Shown here: positions 1 to 8,536 of the stretch, piece after piece
Layout of the letters: every line of letters begins with the position of its first letter
Position numbering within the stretch: position 1 is the stretch's first letter
NCBI RefSeq assembly: GCF_003987345.1
Contig: NZ_PIPP01000002.1
Location: 62,001-126,000 of the forward strand
Direction of reading: 5' to 3'
Origin: Aliidiomarina shirensis
GTDB lineage: Bacteria; Pseudomonadota; Gammaproteobacteria; Enterobacterales; Alteromonadaceae
Length of the DNA: 64,000 bases
Program-made: the position numbers and the translations under genes
Notes under the pieces: model-generated
The model's input: only the letters and a program-made list of their open reading frames with translations
The model's database searches: none
What the model was told of the DNA's origin: nothing

Positions 1-723
1 TTGTTCAGCCGCTTCATAGCCCGCTAAGGCCGTTTGCCAGCGTTGTTGCTGTTCCATTGTCGCAACTGCTGCAAAATAGCGCAGCGGCTCTGCTGTAGCC
101 GGTGTAAGGCCGTTCGGTGGGACTACCATGGCCCAGTAATCGGCCAACTGCCAAGTACGCTCAAATGCGCGCAGCGACATCTCTTCACGTTTATTAGTAC
201 CTGAACGTAAAATTATGGTTTCAGAATCTGGTTTGAACCCCACTACTACAGCGTAGTGCCATTGCGGCCAACGGGCTAATGCGAGATTCTGCAATACTAA
301 TACTGGATTTCCAGAATACAACTCGCGCAGCAACGCTGAAAATTCGGTATCAAGCACATACGGAATTCGCTCAGCCCGGCGGCTTGCAGCTATCAATTCC
401 GCTTGCAAGCTACCTTGGCGATCAGGAATATAAATTTGCTCGCGCAATGTATCCGGATGCGCCGAATCCACGCCACTCACCTTTAATACCGTAGCAAGCG
501 CAGCCGGCCCACATTGATAATCTTCTTGCGGAAAAAATGGCGTATCACGCAACTCTACCGGTTGATATTCATGCAACGGGAGATCGGTATGTTGCATAGG
601 CATGCTACTGCATGCTGTGAGAAAGAAAAACGAGAAAACCGCCACAACTACTATTCTCAGTAGCGGGCGGTTTTTATGAACGCAGTTGCTTCGTTTCTTG
701 CTTTGATTCTGGCTAAAACGCAA
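1..723 (-). CDS. PA2778-family cysteine peptidase lipoprotein (3' end outside window)
   Basis: Translating the minus strand gives a continuous frame from a TTG at 723 to the window edge, about 240 residues. The N-terminus is basic, then hydrophobic, then a lipobox LTAC with the lipidated cysteine near residue 38, so an exported lipoprotein is predicted. The mature part starts with a C39-like papain-fold domain: the motif DYQCGPAALATVL holds the likely nucleophile (about Cys71), and WHYAVVVGF holds the likely catalytic histidine. The end of the visible part (AAVATMEQQQRWQTALAGYE) looks like the start of the TPR-like tail known in this family. No ATG precedes the signal peptide; the TTG has an AGG about 11 bases upstream. 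The gene lies 15 bp after a PA2779-type gene, the same pairing as in Pseudomonas. Substrate unknown. Confidence 0.72.
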   Translation of the reverse strand, partial: MRFSQNQSKKRSNCVHKNRPLLRIVVVAVFSFFFLTACSSMPMQHTDLPLHEYQPVELRDTPFFPQEDYQCGPAALATVLKVSGVDSAHPDTLREQIYIPDRQGSLQAELIAASRRAERIPYVLDTEFSALLRELYSGNPVLVLQNLALARWPQWHYAVVVGFKPDSETIILRSGTNKREEMSLRAFERTWQLADYWAMVVPPNGLTPATAEPLRYFAAVATMEQQQRWQTALAGYEAAEQ

Positions 724-738
724 TGAAAATACTACCTA

Positions 739-1098
739 TTAGCGAGCCACAAGCAACCATACAAGAACAATAACTAAAATAGCACCGAGGCTAATACTAA
801 CGCCTGCGCCTGCTGGAAGCTCTTCAATACCAGCGGTCAATTCCAATACTTCAGCATCGGTCATTGCACTAACGCGCGCAATCGCTTCATCAGGATTAAC
901 GCCATATTTTACCAGCTGCTCGCGAACATCATCGCGCTGCAGTTGTTCCGTTAACTGTGCTCGATCAAGCCCTGATTGCTTTTCGGCAACAACATCGTGA
1001 GTACTAACAATATCAGCATGCGCAACCGGCATCACAGCAGGGTTGAAAACAAAAGTACCGAGTAACAAAGAGGTACCAATCGCTAATTTCTTATTCAT
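739..1098 (-). CDS. PA2779-family small exported membrane protein
   Basis: A 119-residue protein with an N-terminal signal peptide (basic MNKK, hydrophobic stretch, Ala-His-Ala-like cleavage region near residue 28). An acidic, helical middle contains the pattern REQLVKYGVNPDEAIARV. The end is a single hydrophobic segment (about residues 97-118, ILVIVLVWLLVAR) that should anchor the C-terminus in the membrane. This layout fits the PA2779 family, which is regularly encoded next to PA2778-type peptidases, as here (15 bp apart, same strand). The molecular function is not known. The pairing suggests the small protein is a partner or substrate of the peptidase, which is inference. Confidence 0.75.
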   Translation of the reverse strand: MNKKLAIGTSLLLGTFVFNPAVMPVAHADIVSTHDVVAEKQSGLDRAQLTEQLQRDDVREQLVKYGVNPDEAIARVSAMTDAEVLELTAGIEELPAGAGVSISLGAILVIVLVWLLVAR

Positions 1099-1163
1099 AT
1101 ATCGCTCTCCTTGGTTGTTGTTACTACCACTATAGTCTAGAAATCGATGGAATGATGTAAAGA

Positions 1164-3215
1164 TTAGTTATTCTTTTCACGATATTTTTCAAACCAATAG
1201 ATCACATACGCCGGCTTTGCCATGTGGTTACTCGGCCGAGTATGCAATGCATGGGATGCGCCGGGAACACGAACCATGGCTGTATCGATTCCGCGTAATT
1301 GTAACGCTTGATAATACTGCTCGGTTTCCGAAATCGGCGTACGATGATCCGATTCACCCGTAAATAATAGTGTTGGTGTTGAAACGTTACCAACGTATGA
1401 AATTGGCGAATGCTTCAAATAATGCTCCGGATTTTCCCACGGTAAATCAGGGAACCAATACTGGCTAAAGTAGTTATACATATCCGCATTCAAGGCAAAG
1501 CTATACCAATTGATTACCGGATTAACCGCGGCCGCTGCCCGGAAGCGATCGGTATGGCCTATCGACCAAGTAGTGAGCACACCCCCACCGCTACCGCCGG
1601 TAATAAAGAGTTCATCTTCGTTGATAAAGCCTTTCGCAATTACCGCATCTACACCGTCCATCAAATCGTTATAATCGTGGCTTGGATAGTTATGGTGAAT
1701 CAGGTTAGCAAAATCTTCCCCATAGCTAGTTGAACCACGTGGATTGGTATACAACACCACATAACCCTGCGCCGCCATCAACTGAAGCTCCATGGCAAAA
1801 TAGGGGCCATAGGCTGCGTGCGGGCCACCATGGATTTCAAGTATCAAAGGATACTGTTTATCCGCATCAAAACCTGGCGGATACATTATCCAGCCCTGAA
1901 TATCGCGCTCATCTACCGAAGAGGTATACCAAATCTCTTCCACTTTACCGATTTCGCGTTTTGCCACCAGATCACGGTTCAACTGTGTAATGGTGCTAGG
2001 GCTTGAGTTCATGCGCAATACCGCGAGTTCTGCGGGATGTTCGGTGCTCGCCTGCGTGTAAACTAGGCGATTATTGCTCACTACCGCAAATTGCCCGCCC
2101 GTATACGGCCGGCTATACGCGACACCTCCCATATCATCAGTTAACACTTGCAACTCACCATCAAGCGGCTGATAAGCAATATTGCCTTTTCCTTGTGCAT
2201 CATAAGCAATAAACACACCTTGGCTATTCGGCGCCCACTCAAAACTGCTCACGTGCTGATCGAGATTCGCACTGAGGGAGCGTACGCCACTGCCATCCGT
2301 GCGCATCACATATAACTGCTGGTTCTGTTGCGCTAACTTACGATCATCCACACCGGTATAGGCAATCCAATCACCATCAGGGGAAACTTGTGGGTTACTA
2401 TCCGGGCCATAACGCTCGGTAAGCGCTGTGATTTCGCGGCTTTCAATATCTAACCGATACACTTCACTGTTCAGGGGTTGCTGATGCTCATCAGCGCGGC
2501 GATTCGCCGAGAAATACAACGCACTACCATCAAGCGCCCAGCTTAAGCTGCCGCCATGATTAAAATCACCAGACGTCAGTTGAATTGGCGTACCGCCCTC
2601 AGCGGGCATAATGTAAATGTGCCGATATCCGGCAGGTAAATAACCCGCGCCATCGGCACGATATTGGCGGCTATCGAGGTAGATAGGTGGTTGCGCCCAA
2701 TCAGCCCCTTCGGGTTTGCCCGGCAAACTTACCGGAGCTGAACGCTTCTCAGGGGTGAACATAACAAACGCCAACCATTGGCCATCCGGCGACCAACTTA
2801 GTGAAGAAGGCCCGTGTTGAAGATGGGAAATTTGGCCGCTGCGCCCAGAACTCGCCCAGTGCATGTGAATTTGGCCATCGGCTACATAGGCTAAACGATC
2901 ACCCATTGGCGACCAAACCGGCTGTTGCGCATTTTGCTCATTTGGTGTGAGGGGCTGTAATTGTGAGCCATCCGCGTTCACTGTCCATAAACGGCTGCGG
3001 CGGCGGTCACTTTGCCGATCCATCCAAGTTCGCACAAATACAATTTCTTCAGAACTTGGACGCGGCGCGGGAGAGCTGGCGTACTCTAATAAGAATACAT
3101 CATCATACTGCAAGGGCGTTTTCGCCGATTCAGCACTTTGTGCCGCTGCGGAACAGGTAATAAACGCCAGTAGAGAAATAGAAACGGATAATATTTTTTT
3201 GGTTTTAAACATCAT
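1164..3215 (-). CDS. S9-family prolyl oligopeptidase / acylaminoacyl-peptidase-like
   Basis: This 683-residue protein has a signal peptide (about residues 1-28) and is probably periplasmic. Residues about 30-420 contain repeated WSPDG/WSPMGDRLAYVADG-type motifs typical of a TolB/DPP-IV-like beta-propeller. The C-terminal alpha/beta-hydrolase domain carries TGGSGGGVLTTW (nucleophilic Ser), GESDHRTPISETEQYY (likely catalytic Asp) and VPGASHALHTRPSNH (catalytic His). The length and order match S9C/acylaminoacyl peptidases, which cleave short peptides after the propeller filters out folded proteins. Lineages like this one live largely on peptides, so a role in oligopeptide degradation is reasonable. 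It is transcribed alone, followed by the PA2779/PA2778 pair after about 65 bp. Confidence 0.88.
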   Translation of the reverse strand: MMFKTKKILSVSISLLAFITCSAAAQSAESAKTPLQYDDVFLLEYASSPAPRPSSEEIVFVRTWMDRQSDRRRSRLWTVNADGSQLQPLTPNEQNAQQPVWSPMGDRLAYVADGQIHMHWASSGRSGQISHLQHGPSSLSWSPDGQWLAFVMFTPEKRSAPVSLPGKPEGADWAQPPIYLDSRQYRADGAGYLPAGYRHIYIMPAEGGTPIQLTSGDFNHGGSLSWALDGSALYFSANRRADEHQQPLNSEVYRLDIESREITALTERYGPDSNPQVSPDGDWIAYTGVDDRKLAQQNQQLYVMRTDGSGVRSLSANLDQHVSSFEWAPNSQGVFIAYDAQGKGNIAYQPLDGELQVLTDDMGGVAYSRPYTGGQFAVVSNNRLVYTQASTEHPAELAVLRMNSSPSTITQLNRDLVAKREIGKVEEIWYTSSVDERDIQGWIMYPPGFDADKQYPLILEIHGGPHAAYGPYFAMELQLMAAQGYVVLYTNPRGSTSYGEDFANLIHHNYPSHDYNDLMDGVDAVIAKGFINEDELFITGGSGGGVLTTWSIGHTDRFRAAAAVNPVINWYSFALNADMYNYFSQYWFPDLPWENPEHYLKHSPISYVGNVSTPTLLFTGESDHRTPISETEQYYQALQLRGIDTAMVRVPGASHALHTRPSNHMAKPAYVIYWFEKYREKNN

Positions 3216-3262
3216 GCTTCTCGTTATCTAAAGGGTGATTAGCATGCGGTTAAACCCACATT

Positions 3263-3973
3263 TTAATCCACCAAGTTTTCAGGAATTGAATCGCGTAAGT
3301 TTTTCCAAATTGCGGCTGAATCATAACCGTATTGGCGCACTAAATTCATCGCACCGGTATGATCGCCAGCTTCTACCAAGGTTAACATTTCTTCGTAATA
3401 CTTGCGGGCAAGCTCACGGCCCACCGGTTCGGCAAAATAAAACTGGCCAATACGTGCATATAAGCCTTTAAAGCCATTTAATACTAATACATAAATCGGA
3501 TTGCCTGAAGCAAACGCGAGTTCATGATTTAATTGGTAATCGAAATCAGCAAAGGCTTTAGGGGTGTCTTCTACCGTTTGTGCAGTGCGCAATACTTCTG
3601 CAGCCCGTTCTTTATTCTGGCGAATCGCTTGGCGAATATAAATGGCACTAATATTCGTGCGCGCAGAAAGCAACTGATCAACCAGATCCGGCATGCCATC
3701 TTCATCAAGGCGGGCCAGAGTTTCCAGAATATTAAGCCCAGATGTTTCCCAGAAGTTATTCACTTTGGTAGGTTTACCATGTTGAATGGTCAACCATCCA
3801 TCGCGTGCTAACCGCTGCAAAACTTCTCGTAAGGTAGTGCGAGTAACGCCAATTAACTCCGACAACTCACGTTCTGCAGGCAAAATAGATCCAGGTGCGA
3901 AATCACCTTTCCAAATAGATTTCACAATAAATTCTTCTGCAAACCCAGCTGGGCTTTTTGCTTTAATAAACAT
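3263..3973 (-). CDS. fadR: FadR, fatty acid metabolism transcriptional regulator
   Basis: A GntR-family regulator of 236 residues, very close to Escherichia coli FadR. The N-terminal winged helix (about residues 6-75) contains [20 protein letters not shown] and [20 protein letters not shown], almost unchanged from the enteric protein. The all-helical acyl-CoA-binding domain follows ([35 protein letters not shown]). FadR represses fatty acid uptake and beta-oxidation genes and activates fabA/fabB; long-chain acyl-CoA releases it from DNA. A FadR-like operator lies about 65 bp upstream of its own start, suggesting autoregulation. It is divergent from dsbB. The fadD and enoyl-CoA hydratase genes in this window also have candidate operators. 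Confidence 0.97.
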   Translation of the reverse strand: MFIKAKSPAGFAEEFIVKSIWKGDFAPGSILPAERELSELIGVTRTTLREVLQRLARDGWLTIQHGKPTKVNNFWETSGLNILETLARLDEDGMPDLVDQLLSARTNISAIYIRQAIRQNKERAAEVLRTAQTVEDTPKAFADFDYQLNHELAFASGNPIYVLVLNGFKGLYARIGQFYFAEPVGRELARKYYEEMLTLVEAGDHTGAMNLVRQYGYDSAAIWKNLRDSIPENLVD

Positions 3974-4037
3974 AAGTGCCTTTCTTCGCTAAATCGTTTA
4001 AATTCGATAGGAACAACGTTTGATTGTAACTTGCCGG

Positions 4038-4054
4038 TAATGGTCGGACAAGTT
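4038..4054. promoter_or_regulatory. candidate FadR operator upstream of fadR (fadR-dsbB intergenic)
   Basis: The 17-bp sequence TAATGGTCGGACAAGTT agrees with the FadR palindrome AACTGGTCnGACCAGTT at 13 of the 16 defined positions. It lies 64 bp before the fadR start and 117 bp before dsbB. Autoregulation is the simplest reading. The consensus is from known enteric FadR sites; binding here is inferred. Confidence 0.55.
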
Positions 4055-4171
4055 TTAGATGCTTATCTAGCAACAGAATCCGCTGCACAGGCATTCTTTT
4101 TCTTTCGTTCTTGGGTTAGCATGCTGTTTTAATTTAACAATTCGCTACTTGAAGTTAACCATGGAATTGCG

Positions 4172-4744
4172 ATGAATACGAATAAAAATAAACTCACCTC
4201 GGGCTTTACATCCGGCATCACACCGTTGCATCGCATCGCTGAGTGGCCACAGCATCGTTGGCCTTGGCTGTTGCTAGCTCTCGTTAGCACCGGTTTAGTA
4301 ATCACTGCGCTGGTGATGCAGCACGTACAAGGATTAAATCCGTGTGTGCAATGTATTTACCAGCGCACTGCCATGATTGGTGTTGCGCTTTTTGCATGGC
4401 TCGGTTTCCTAGCACCACAAAAAGCCTTTGTCCGTATTGTTGCCTATGCGGGTTGGATAACGTCGGCTTGGGCCGGGCTATCGGCAGCGAACCATCATTT
4501 ATGGTTACAACGCGAAGCAAACCCGCTCTTTAATAGTTGCGCCGCATTCCCTGATTTTCCAACTTGGGCGCCGTTACACGAGTGGTTTCCAAGTATATTT
4601 GCCGTAACAGGTATGTGTGGTGATGATGGTTGGCGCTTACTCGGCTTAAATATGCCAGAGTGGATGCAAATCATTTTCTTTATATTACTCGCGATCGCGG
4701 TAGTAATACTCGTAATTCGATTGCTCTACTTACGAAAAGTATAA
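4172..4744 (+). CDS. dsbB: DsbB, disulfide bond formation protein B
   Basis: A 190-residue inner-membrane protein with four predicted transmembrane segments. It carries both periplasmic cysteine pairs expected of DsbB: C58-x-x-C61 in LNPCVQCIYQR, and C123/C149 in NSCAAFPDF...VTGMCGDDGW. DsbB reoxidises DsbA and passes electrons to quinone. It is divergent from fadR (198 bp between starts) and convergent with ycgN, with only 3 bp between the two stop codons. The soluble N-terminal tail (about 30 residues) is somewhat longer than in E. coli. The start ATG at 4172 is the only one before the first membrane segment. Confidence 0.96.
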   Translation: MNTNKNKLTSGFTSGITPLHRIAEWPQHRWPWLLLALVSTGLVITALVMQHVQGLNPCVQCIYQRTAMIGVALFAWLGFLAPQKAFVRIVAYAGWITSAWAGLSAANHHLWLQREANPLFNSCAAFPDFPTWAPLHEWFPSIFAVTGMCGDDGWRLLGLNMPEWMQIIFFILLAIAVVILVIRLLYLRKV

Positions 4745-4747
4745 AAC

Positions 4748-5230
4748 CTAACTCGATTCATCCGCGAGTGGCCAAAGTACAATTAAGCCATCTTCAGCTT
4801 TACACTCTGTATCATGTACGGTGGGGTGGCAGGTAACTGCCATTCCCGCCGCTTCCATAGGCTGCCGCGAACCTGCGTGCAAAAGCGGATGCCAACTGGG
4901 TAACCCGCGCCCTTCATACAATCGCCGATATGCACAGCTGGGCGGCATAAAATGAATATTCGGTAATGCCGCCAACGATAGTTGTACGCAATCAGGAACA
5001 AACTCGTGACGATTCACATAATTACTGCACCCACCGGATTTGGTATCGAGCAACTGACATGCAACATTGGTGTAATGTAAATCTTCACCCAGCGCCATGG
5101 GCGCATCGGCATCCAACGCATCGTTTTCGTCTAAAAGCTTATGCAAACAACACTTACCGCAGCCATCACAAAGCGATTCCCATTCCGCCACGGTCATCTC
5201 GGTTAATGTTTTTTCTTGCCAAAATGCCAT
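4748..5230 (-). CDS. ycgN: YcgN-family cysteine cluster protein (UPF0260)
   Basis: A small soluble protein of 160 residues with the cysteine pattern CDGCGKCCLHKLL near the N-terminus and further cysteines in SGGCSNY, VPDCVQL, PPSCAYR and VTCHPTVHD. These suggest a metal or iron-sulfur cluster, as in the YkgJ/YcgN families, whose function is unknown. I chose the ATG at 5230 (protein begins MAFWQEKT) instead of an upstream in-frame start: it overlaps the stop codon of the preceding gene as TAATG, a typical translational coupling. The neighbours ycgM and ycgL reproduce the E. coli ycgLMN group. Confidence 0.9.
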   Translation of the reverse strand: MAFWQEKTLTEMTVAEWESLCDGCGKCCLHKLLDENDALDADAPMALGEDLHYTNVACQLLDTKSGGCSNYVNRHEFVPDCVQLSLAALPNIHFMPPSCAYRRLYEGRGLPSWHPLLHAGSRQPMEAAGMAVTCHPTVHDTECKAEDGLIVLWPLADESS

Positions 5231-5976
5231 TAGCGACCAACAACCCGTGTTTTCCAAGCATATTCTTGGCCATTACCGGTGATTAATTTCGCACTTAAAT
5301 TATCACCCACAGCTAAAGGCCCCACTCCCGCTGGCGTTCCCGTAAACACAATATCGCCAGCTTCCAAAGTAAATACCGAGGATATCTCGGCCAGCAAATC
5401 AGCCACCGAGAAAATCATCTCTGTTACTTTGCCTTCTTGCTGCACTACACCATTGCGCTCAAGCTGAAAACTAGCTTTACTCACATTGCCAAAGACATTC
5501 GCAGAAACGAAAGGCCCCAATGCTGCACTGCCATCAAACGCTTTTGCTCGCTCCCAAGGGTGGCCTTTAGCTTTTAACGCATCTTGCAAATCGCGCAGTG
5601 TTAAATCTAAACCCAAGGCATAACCGGCTACATTAGTGAGGGCGTTGTCTGCACTTACACCCTGCATCAAACCACCAATTAACACCGCTAATTCAAGTTC
5701 GTGATGGCATGCCCCCTGCCCGGTAGGAATGCGTAAACGCTCTCCGTGCAGGGGCTGAATTGCTGAGGATGGCTTCATAAACAAAAGCGGTGATTCCGGC
5801 ACCTCGTTCCCGAGCTCTTTGGCATGGTCAGCGTAATTTCGCCCAACACACACAATTTTACCTGCCGTTGATGCCATCGGCCCGCCATTAACCGAATACA
5901 AAGCCCGATCAATCGGCATGGTTACATCGGGTAAACCAACGCCATGACGCTTGAACGTGTATTGGTTAATCGCCAT
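5230..5976 (-). CDS. ycgM: fumarylacetoacetate hydrolase family protein (YcgM-like)
   Basis: A 248-residue protein with the FAH/MhpD fold. Recognisable motifs are VCVGRNYADHAKELGN at the N-terminus, CHHELELAVLIG with the acidic metal ligands, LDLTLRDLQ, and FTGTPAGVGPL near the C-terminus. Family members are metal-dependent hydrolases, isomerases or decarboxylases of acylpyruvates and related ketoacids; the exact substrate here is not evident. The start at 5976 (MAINQYTF) is preferred over one 42 bases upstream because the upstream gene ends at 5981. Its stop overlaps the start of ycgN, so the two are probably co-translated. Confidence 0.88.
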   Translation of the reverse strand: MAINQYTFKRHGVGLPDVTMPIDRALYSVNGGPMASTAGKIVCVGRNYADHAKELGNEVPESPLLFMKPSSAIQPLHGERLRIPTGQGACHHELELAVLIGGLMQGVSADNALTNVAGYALGLDLTLRDLQDALKAKGHPWERAKAFDGSAALGPFVSANVFGNVSKASFQLERNGVVQQEGKVTEMIFSVADLLAEISSVFTLEAGDIVFTGTPAGVGPLAVGDNLSAKLITGNGQEYAWKTRVVGR

Positions 5977-5980
5977 GTAC

Positions 5981-7006
5981 TTATTGCCCCATCTGAATAC
6001 GATCAGATAAATGCCCAACCACCACTACAAAATAGTTAGAGCGGTTCCAGCGCATAAGTACATCCCAATTATGGTAAGCAAGGAATGCACGGCCATCTAC
6101 GCCATCAGGAATAATCACTGAAGCCGGTATCTCGCGCGTTGGTAAATCGCTCCCATCATAACGACGAATACCTAAATCTTGCCACTCTGAGAGTAGTTTC
6201 TTGGTACCTAAACCAGCGCTCTCAACATCAAAGCCTTCGGGCAACTGTACTTGCCGACCCCAGGTTTTAGTGTCATCCCAACCCACGTTTGCTAAGTAAT
6301 TTGCAGCGGAAGAAAACACATCGGCGTAGCTGTTCCAGATGTCAATTTTGCCATCGCCATCACCATCTACAGCGTAGGATAAAAATGAGCTTGGCATAAA
6401 TTGTGTTTGCCCCATGGCACCGGCCCAGGAGCCACGCATTTGTTCTGGCTCAATGTGCCCAGCATCAATAATTTCCAACGCCTGCATAAGTTGGCGCTTG
6501 AAAAATTCTTCCCGGCGGCCTTCGTAAGCTAGAGTTGATAACGAAGAGATAACACGGAAGTTCCCAGTGTAACCACCATAGTTGGTTTCAATGCCCCATA
6601 ACGCCACGATAAAACGGGGTTGCACACCGTACTCAGCGCCGATACGCTCTAACAATTCTTTATGCTCGTTATACTTCTCAATCCCTTGGCGCACTTTCCA
6701 ATCTGGCACAGCGCGCGGTAAGTAAGTATCGAGGGTAATAGTAAACTCAGGTTGATTGCGATCAGCAGTAACGGCACGCTCGTAAAAGCTCACATCCACA
6801 AATGCTTTCTCTATGGTTGCCGCTGAAATACCATGTGCCAATGCTTCTTCTTTCAGTTTCTCTACGTAAGCAGGAAAGCCTTCAACGTCAACATCATTGG
6901 CACGCGCACTACCCGCTGAGAATAGCGTAAGCGTCATGATCACGAACGCGATACGCGCATTTGCCACCGTGAAATACGGTATAAATTTATTCTTGAAACC
7001 TTGCAT
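5981..7006 (-). CDS. lytic murein transglycosylase, MltB/SltB family
   Basis: A 341-residue exported protein. The N-terminal hydrophobic region ends at an Ala-rich site (GSARAND, near residue 37), so a cleaved signal peptide and soluble periplasmic enzyme are likely; no lipobox is seen. The catalytic glutamate lies in ALWGIETNYG. The following motifs GSWAGAMGQTQFMPSSFL and DGDGDGKIDIWNS are hallmarks of the MltB family, which cleaves peptidoglycan to 1,6-anhydro-muropeptides. C-terminal residues 270-320 form the small peptidoglycan-binding-like end. It is inserted between ycgL and ycgM, which are adjacent in E. coli. Confidence 0.93.
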   Translation of the reverse strand: MQGFKNKFIPYFTVANARIAFVIMTLTLFSAGSARANDVDVEGFPAYVEKLKEEALAHGISAATIEKAFVDVSFYERAVTADRNQPEFTITLDTYLPRAVPDWKVRQGIEKYNEHKELLERIGAEYGVQPRFIVALWGIETNYGGYTGNFRVISSLSTLAYEGRREEFFKRQLMQALEIIDAGHIEPEQMRGSWAGAMGQTQFMPSSFLSYAVDGDGDGKIDIWNSYADVFSSAANYLANVGWDDTKTWGRQVQLPEGFDVESAGLGTKKLLSEWQDLGIRRYDGSDLPTREIPASVIIPDGVDGRAFLAYHNWDVLMRWNRSNYFVVVVGHLSDRIQMGQ

Positions 7007-7068
7007 GGGATTTCCTCTTTACGTGGTTCTTCGGCGATTACCCAGAACGTGTAGATAATTCGTGGTTA

Positions 7069-7332
7069 CTATTCCGGTGTTTTTAGCAAACTTACTACCG
7101 GTGGCGGTACTTGTAGATAGTACCCCTCTGTATTCAGGTGTTCCAGTAGCTTTACACCAGATATACGCGCCAGCTGTCGTTCCGGCGTTATCGATAGTTT
7201 CGTTACCAGTTGTTCAGGCGTAAACAGCTTTTGCAATACTTCAGGCAATTCAGCTATATCGGCTTTCAGAGGAAGATATAAATAGGTATCCGCTTTTTTT
7301 GGCGAACGTAATATGCGAACTAACATGCTCAC
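7069..7332 (-). CDS. ycgL: YcgL-domain protein
   Basis: An 87-residue protein matching the YcgL family along its length: RILRSPKKADTYLYLP at the N-terminus and a C-terminal segment with GYYLQVPPPV. The family is small, soluble and uncharacterised, restricted mainly to gammaproteobacteria and often encoded beside rnd or the min genes. Here it is 38 bp downstream of rnd and 62 bp upstream of the transglycosylase, so it belongs to the rnd-ycgL-mltB-ycgM-ycgN transcription direction. Confidence 0.93.
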   Translation of the reverse strand: MSMLVRILRSPKKADTYLYLPLKADIAELPEVLQKLFTPEQLVTKLSITPERQLARISGVKLLEHLNTEGYYLQVPPPVVSLLKTPE

Positions 7333-7370
7333 CTCAATTTACTGCTGTATAAGCCCAATCAGTGGCGAGC

Positions 7371-8510
7371 TTAACGATTTGCTGCCACTAATTCGGCCAT
7401 CGATGTTGCTACTAACTCACCACGCCAACCATTATACAAATCTGGGCTGTAAAGTTTTGCTTTGGTAGATTCACGGGTGAAGTGCTGCCACACATATACT
7501 TCGTTAATTTGTTTGCGCGACCCCATCAACGGCACAGGAATATTTGCCGCTTCCCCAGCTTCTTTTAACAGCGCCTTCGCTGCTTTGAAAAAGCGCTTAT
7601 ATTGTGAATCTTGATCATAGCGCGGAATTTCTTCCGGATGTTCAGATTCCGGTACCGCGGCACCGCGTTCAACACACTGCAAAATGGCTTCACCATAAAG
7701 GCGTAATGATTTTGGGTGTAATTCTTCTATTTGGCTCAATTCATGCCGATTGCTTGGCTTCTTCCGCGCTATATCGGTGAGAATATGATCACGCGCCACA
7801 AAAGGTAGGGCTATGTTCTTTTCCCGCGCTAACTCTAATCGCCACTGCGCTAATTCGCGAAGAATTGCTCGGCCAGTACCATCCAGTAGATTCACGCCAC
7901 CAATATCTCGCCAAGCCAATTCCGCTACGGTTTCACGGGCACGTTTCGCCACTTGCTCTTGGCATTCGGCCAGCACCAATGGCTCCATGCCGGAAGCAAC
8001 CGTTTTTGCACGCAATGTTGGATAAAGCTCCGCTAAATATTCAACATCAGCCGCCGCATACTCAAGTTGTGCCGGGCTTAATGGCCGCTGCAACCAATCA
8101 GTACGGCTCTGGCTTTTATCCAAACTAACGTCGAGCATTTGCTCCACTAATCCGGCATAACCAATTTGCGAACCATCCGTGATAAAAGCATTGGCAATTT
8201 GTGTATCGAATAAATATTTCGGCGCCGCGTTGTTGCGCTGAAATATTTCTAAATCCTCGCCTGCAGCGTGCAATACCGTGATCACATCACTTCGCAACAG
8301 CTGCCACAAAGCGCTTAAATCAACTCCATTCAACGGATCGATAAGCACAATTTCGGCACCTGTTCGCGCTTGTACCAAACCAAGTTCAGCATATAGCGTG
8401 CGCGTTCTTACAAATTCGGTATCTAGCGCCAGCCAACCGTTGGCTTGCGCTAGATCGCAAAACGCCACCAATTCCTCGGTGGCGTTTATCATACGAAAGT
8501 TCTTAGTCAT
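7371..8510 (-). CDS. rnd: ribonuclease D
   Basis: A 379-residue protein with the DEDDy exonuclease domain (about residues 1-175): LALDTEFVRTRTLY carries the first Asp-Glu pair, LHAAGEDLEIFQRN the next Asp, and YAAADVEYLAELYP the Tyr/Asp motif III. A HRDC domain follows (about 210-290) and then a degenerate second helical domain, as in E. coli RNase D. It trims 3' ends of tRNA precursors and other stable RNAs. It lies 26 bp downstream of fadD, the conserved E. coli order. Confidence 0.96.
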   Translation of the reverse strand: MTKNFRMINATEELVAFCDLAQANGWLALDTEFVRTRTLYAELGLVQARTGAEIVLIDPLNGVDLSALWQLLRSDVITVLHAAGEDLEIFQRNNAAPKYLFDTQIANAFITDGSQIGYAGLVEQMLDVSLDKSQSRTDWLQRPLSPAQLEYAAADVEYLAELYPTLRAKTVASGMEPLVLAECQEQVAKRARETVAELAWRDIGGVNLLDGTGRAILRELAQWRLELAREKNIALPFVARDHILTDIARKKPSNRHELSQIEELHPKSLRLYGEAILQCVERGAAVPESEHPEEIPRYDQDSQYKRFFKAAKALLKEAGEAANIPVPLMGSRKQINEVYVWQHFTRESTKAKLYSPDLYNGWRGELVATSMAELVAANR

Positions 8511-8536
8511 CCAATATTCCGAACTGTTGTCTCGTA

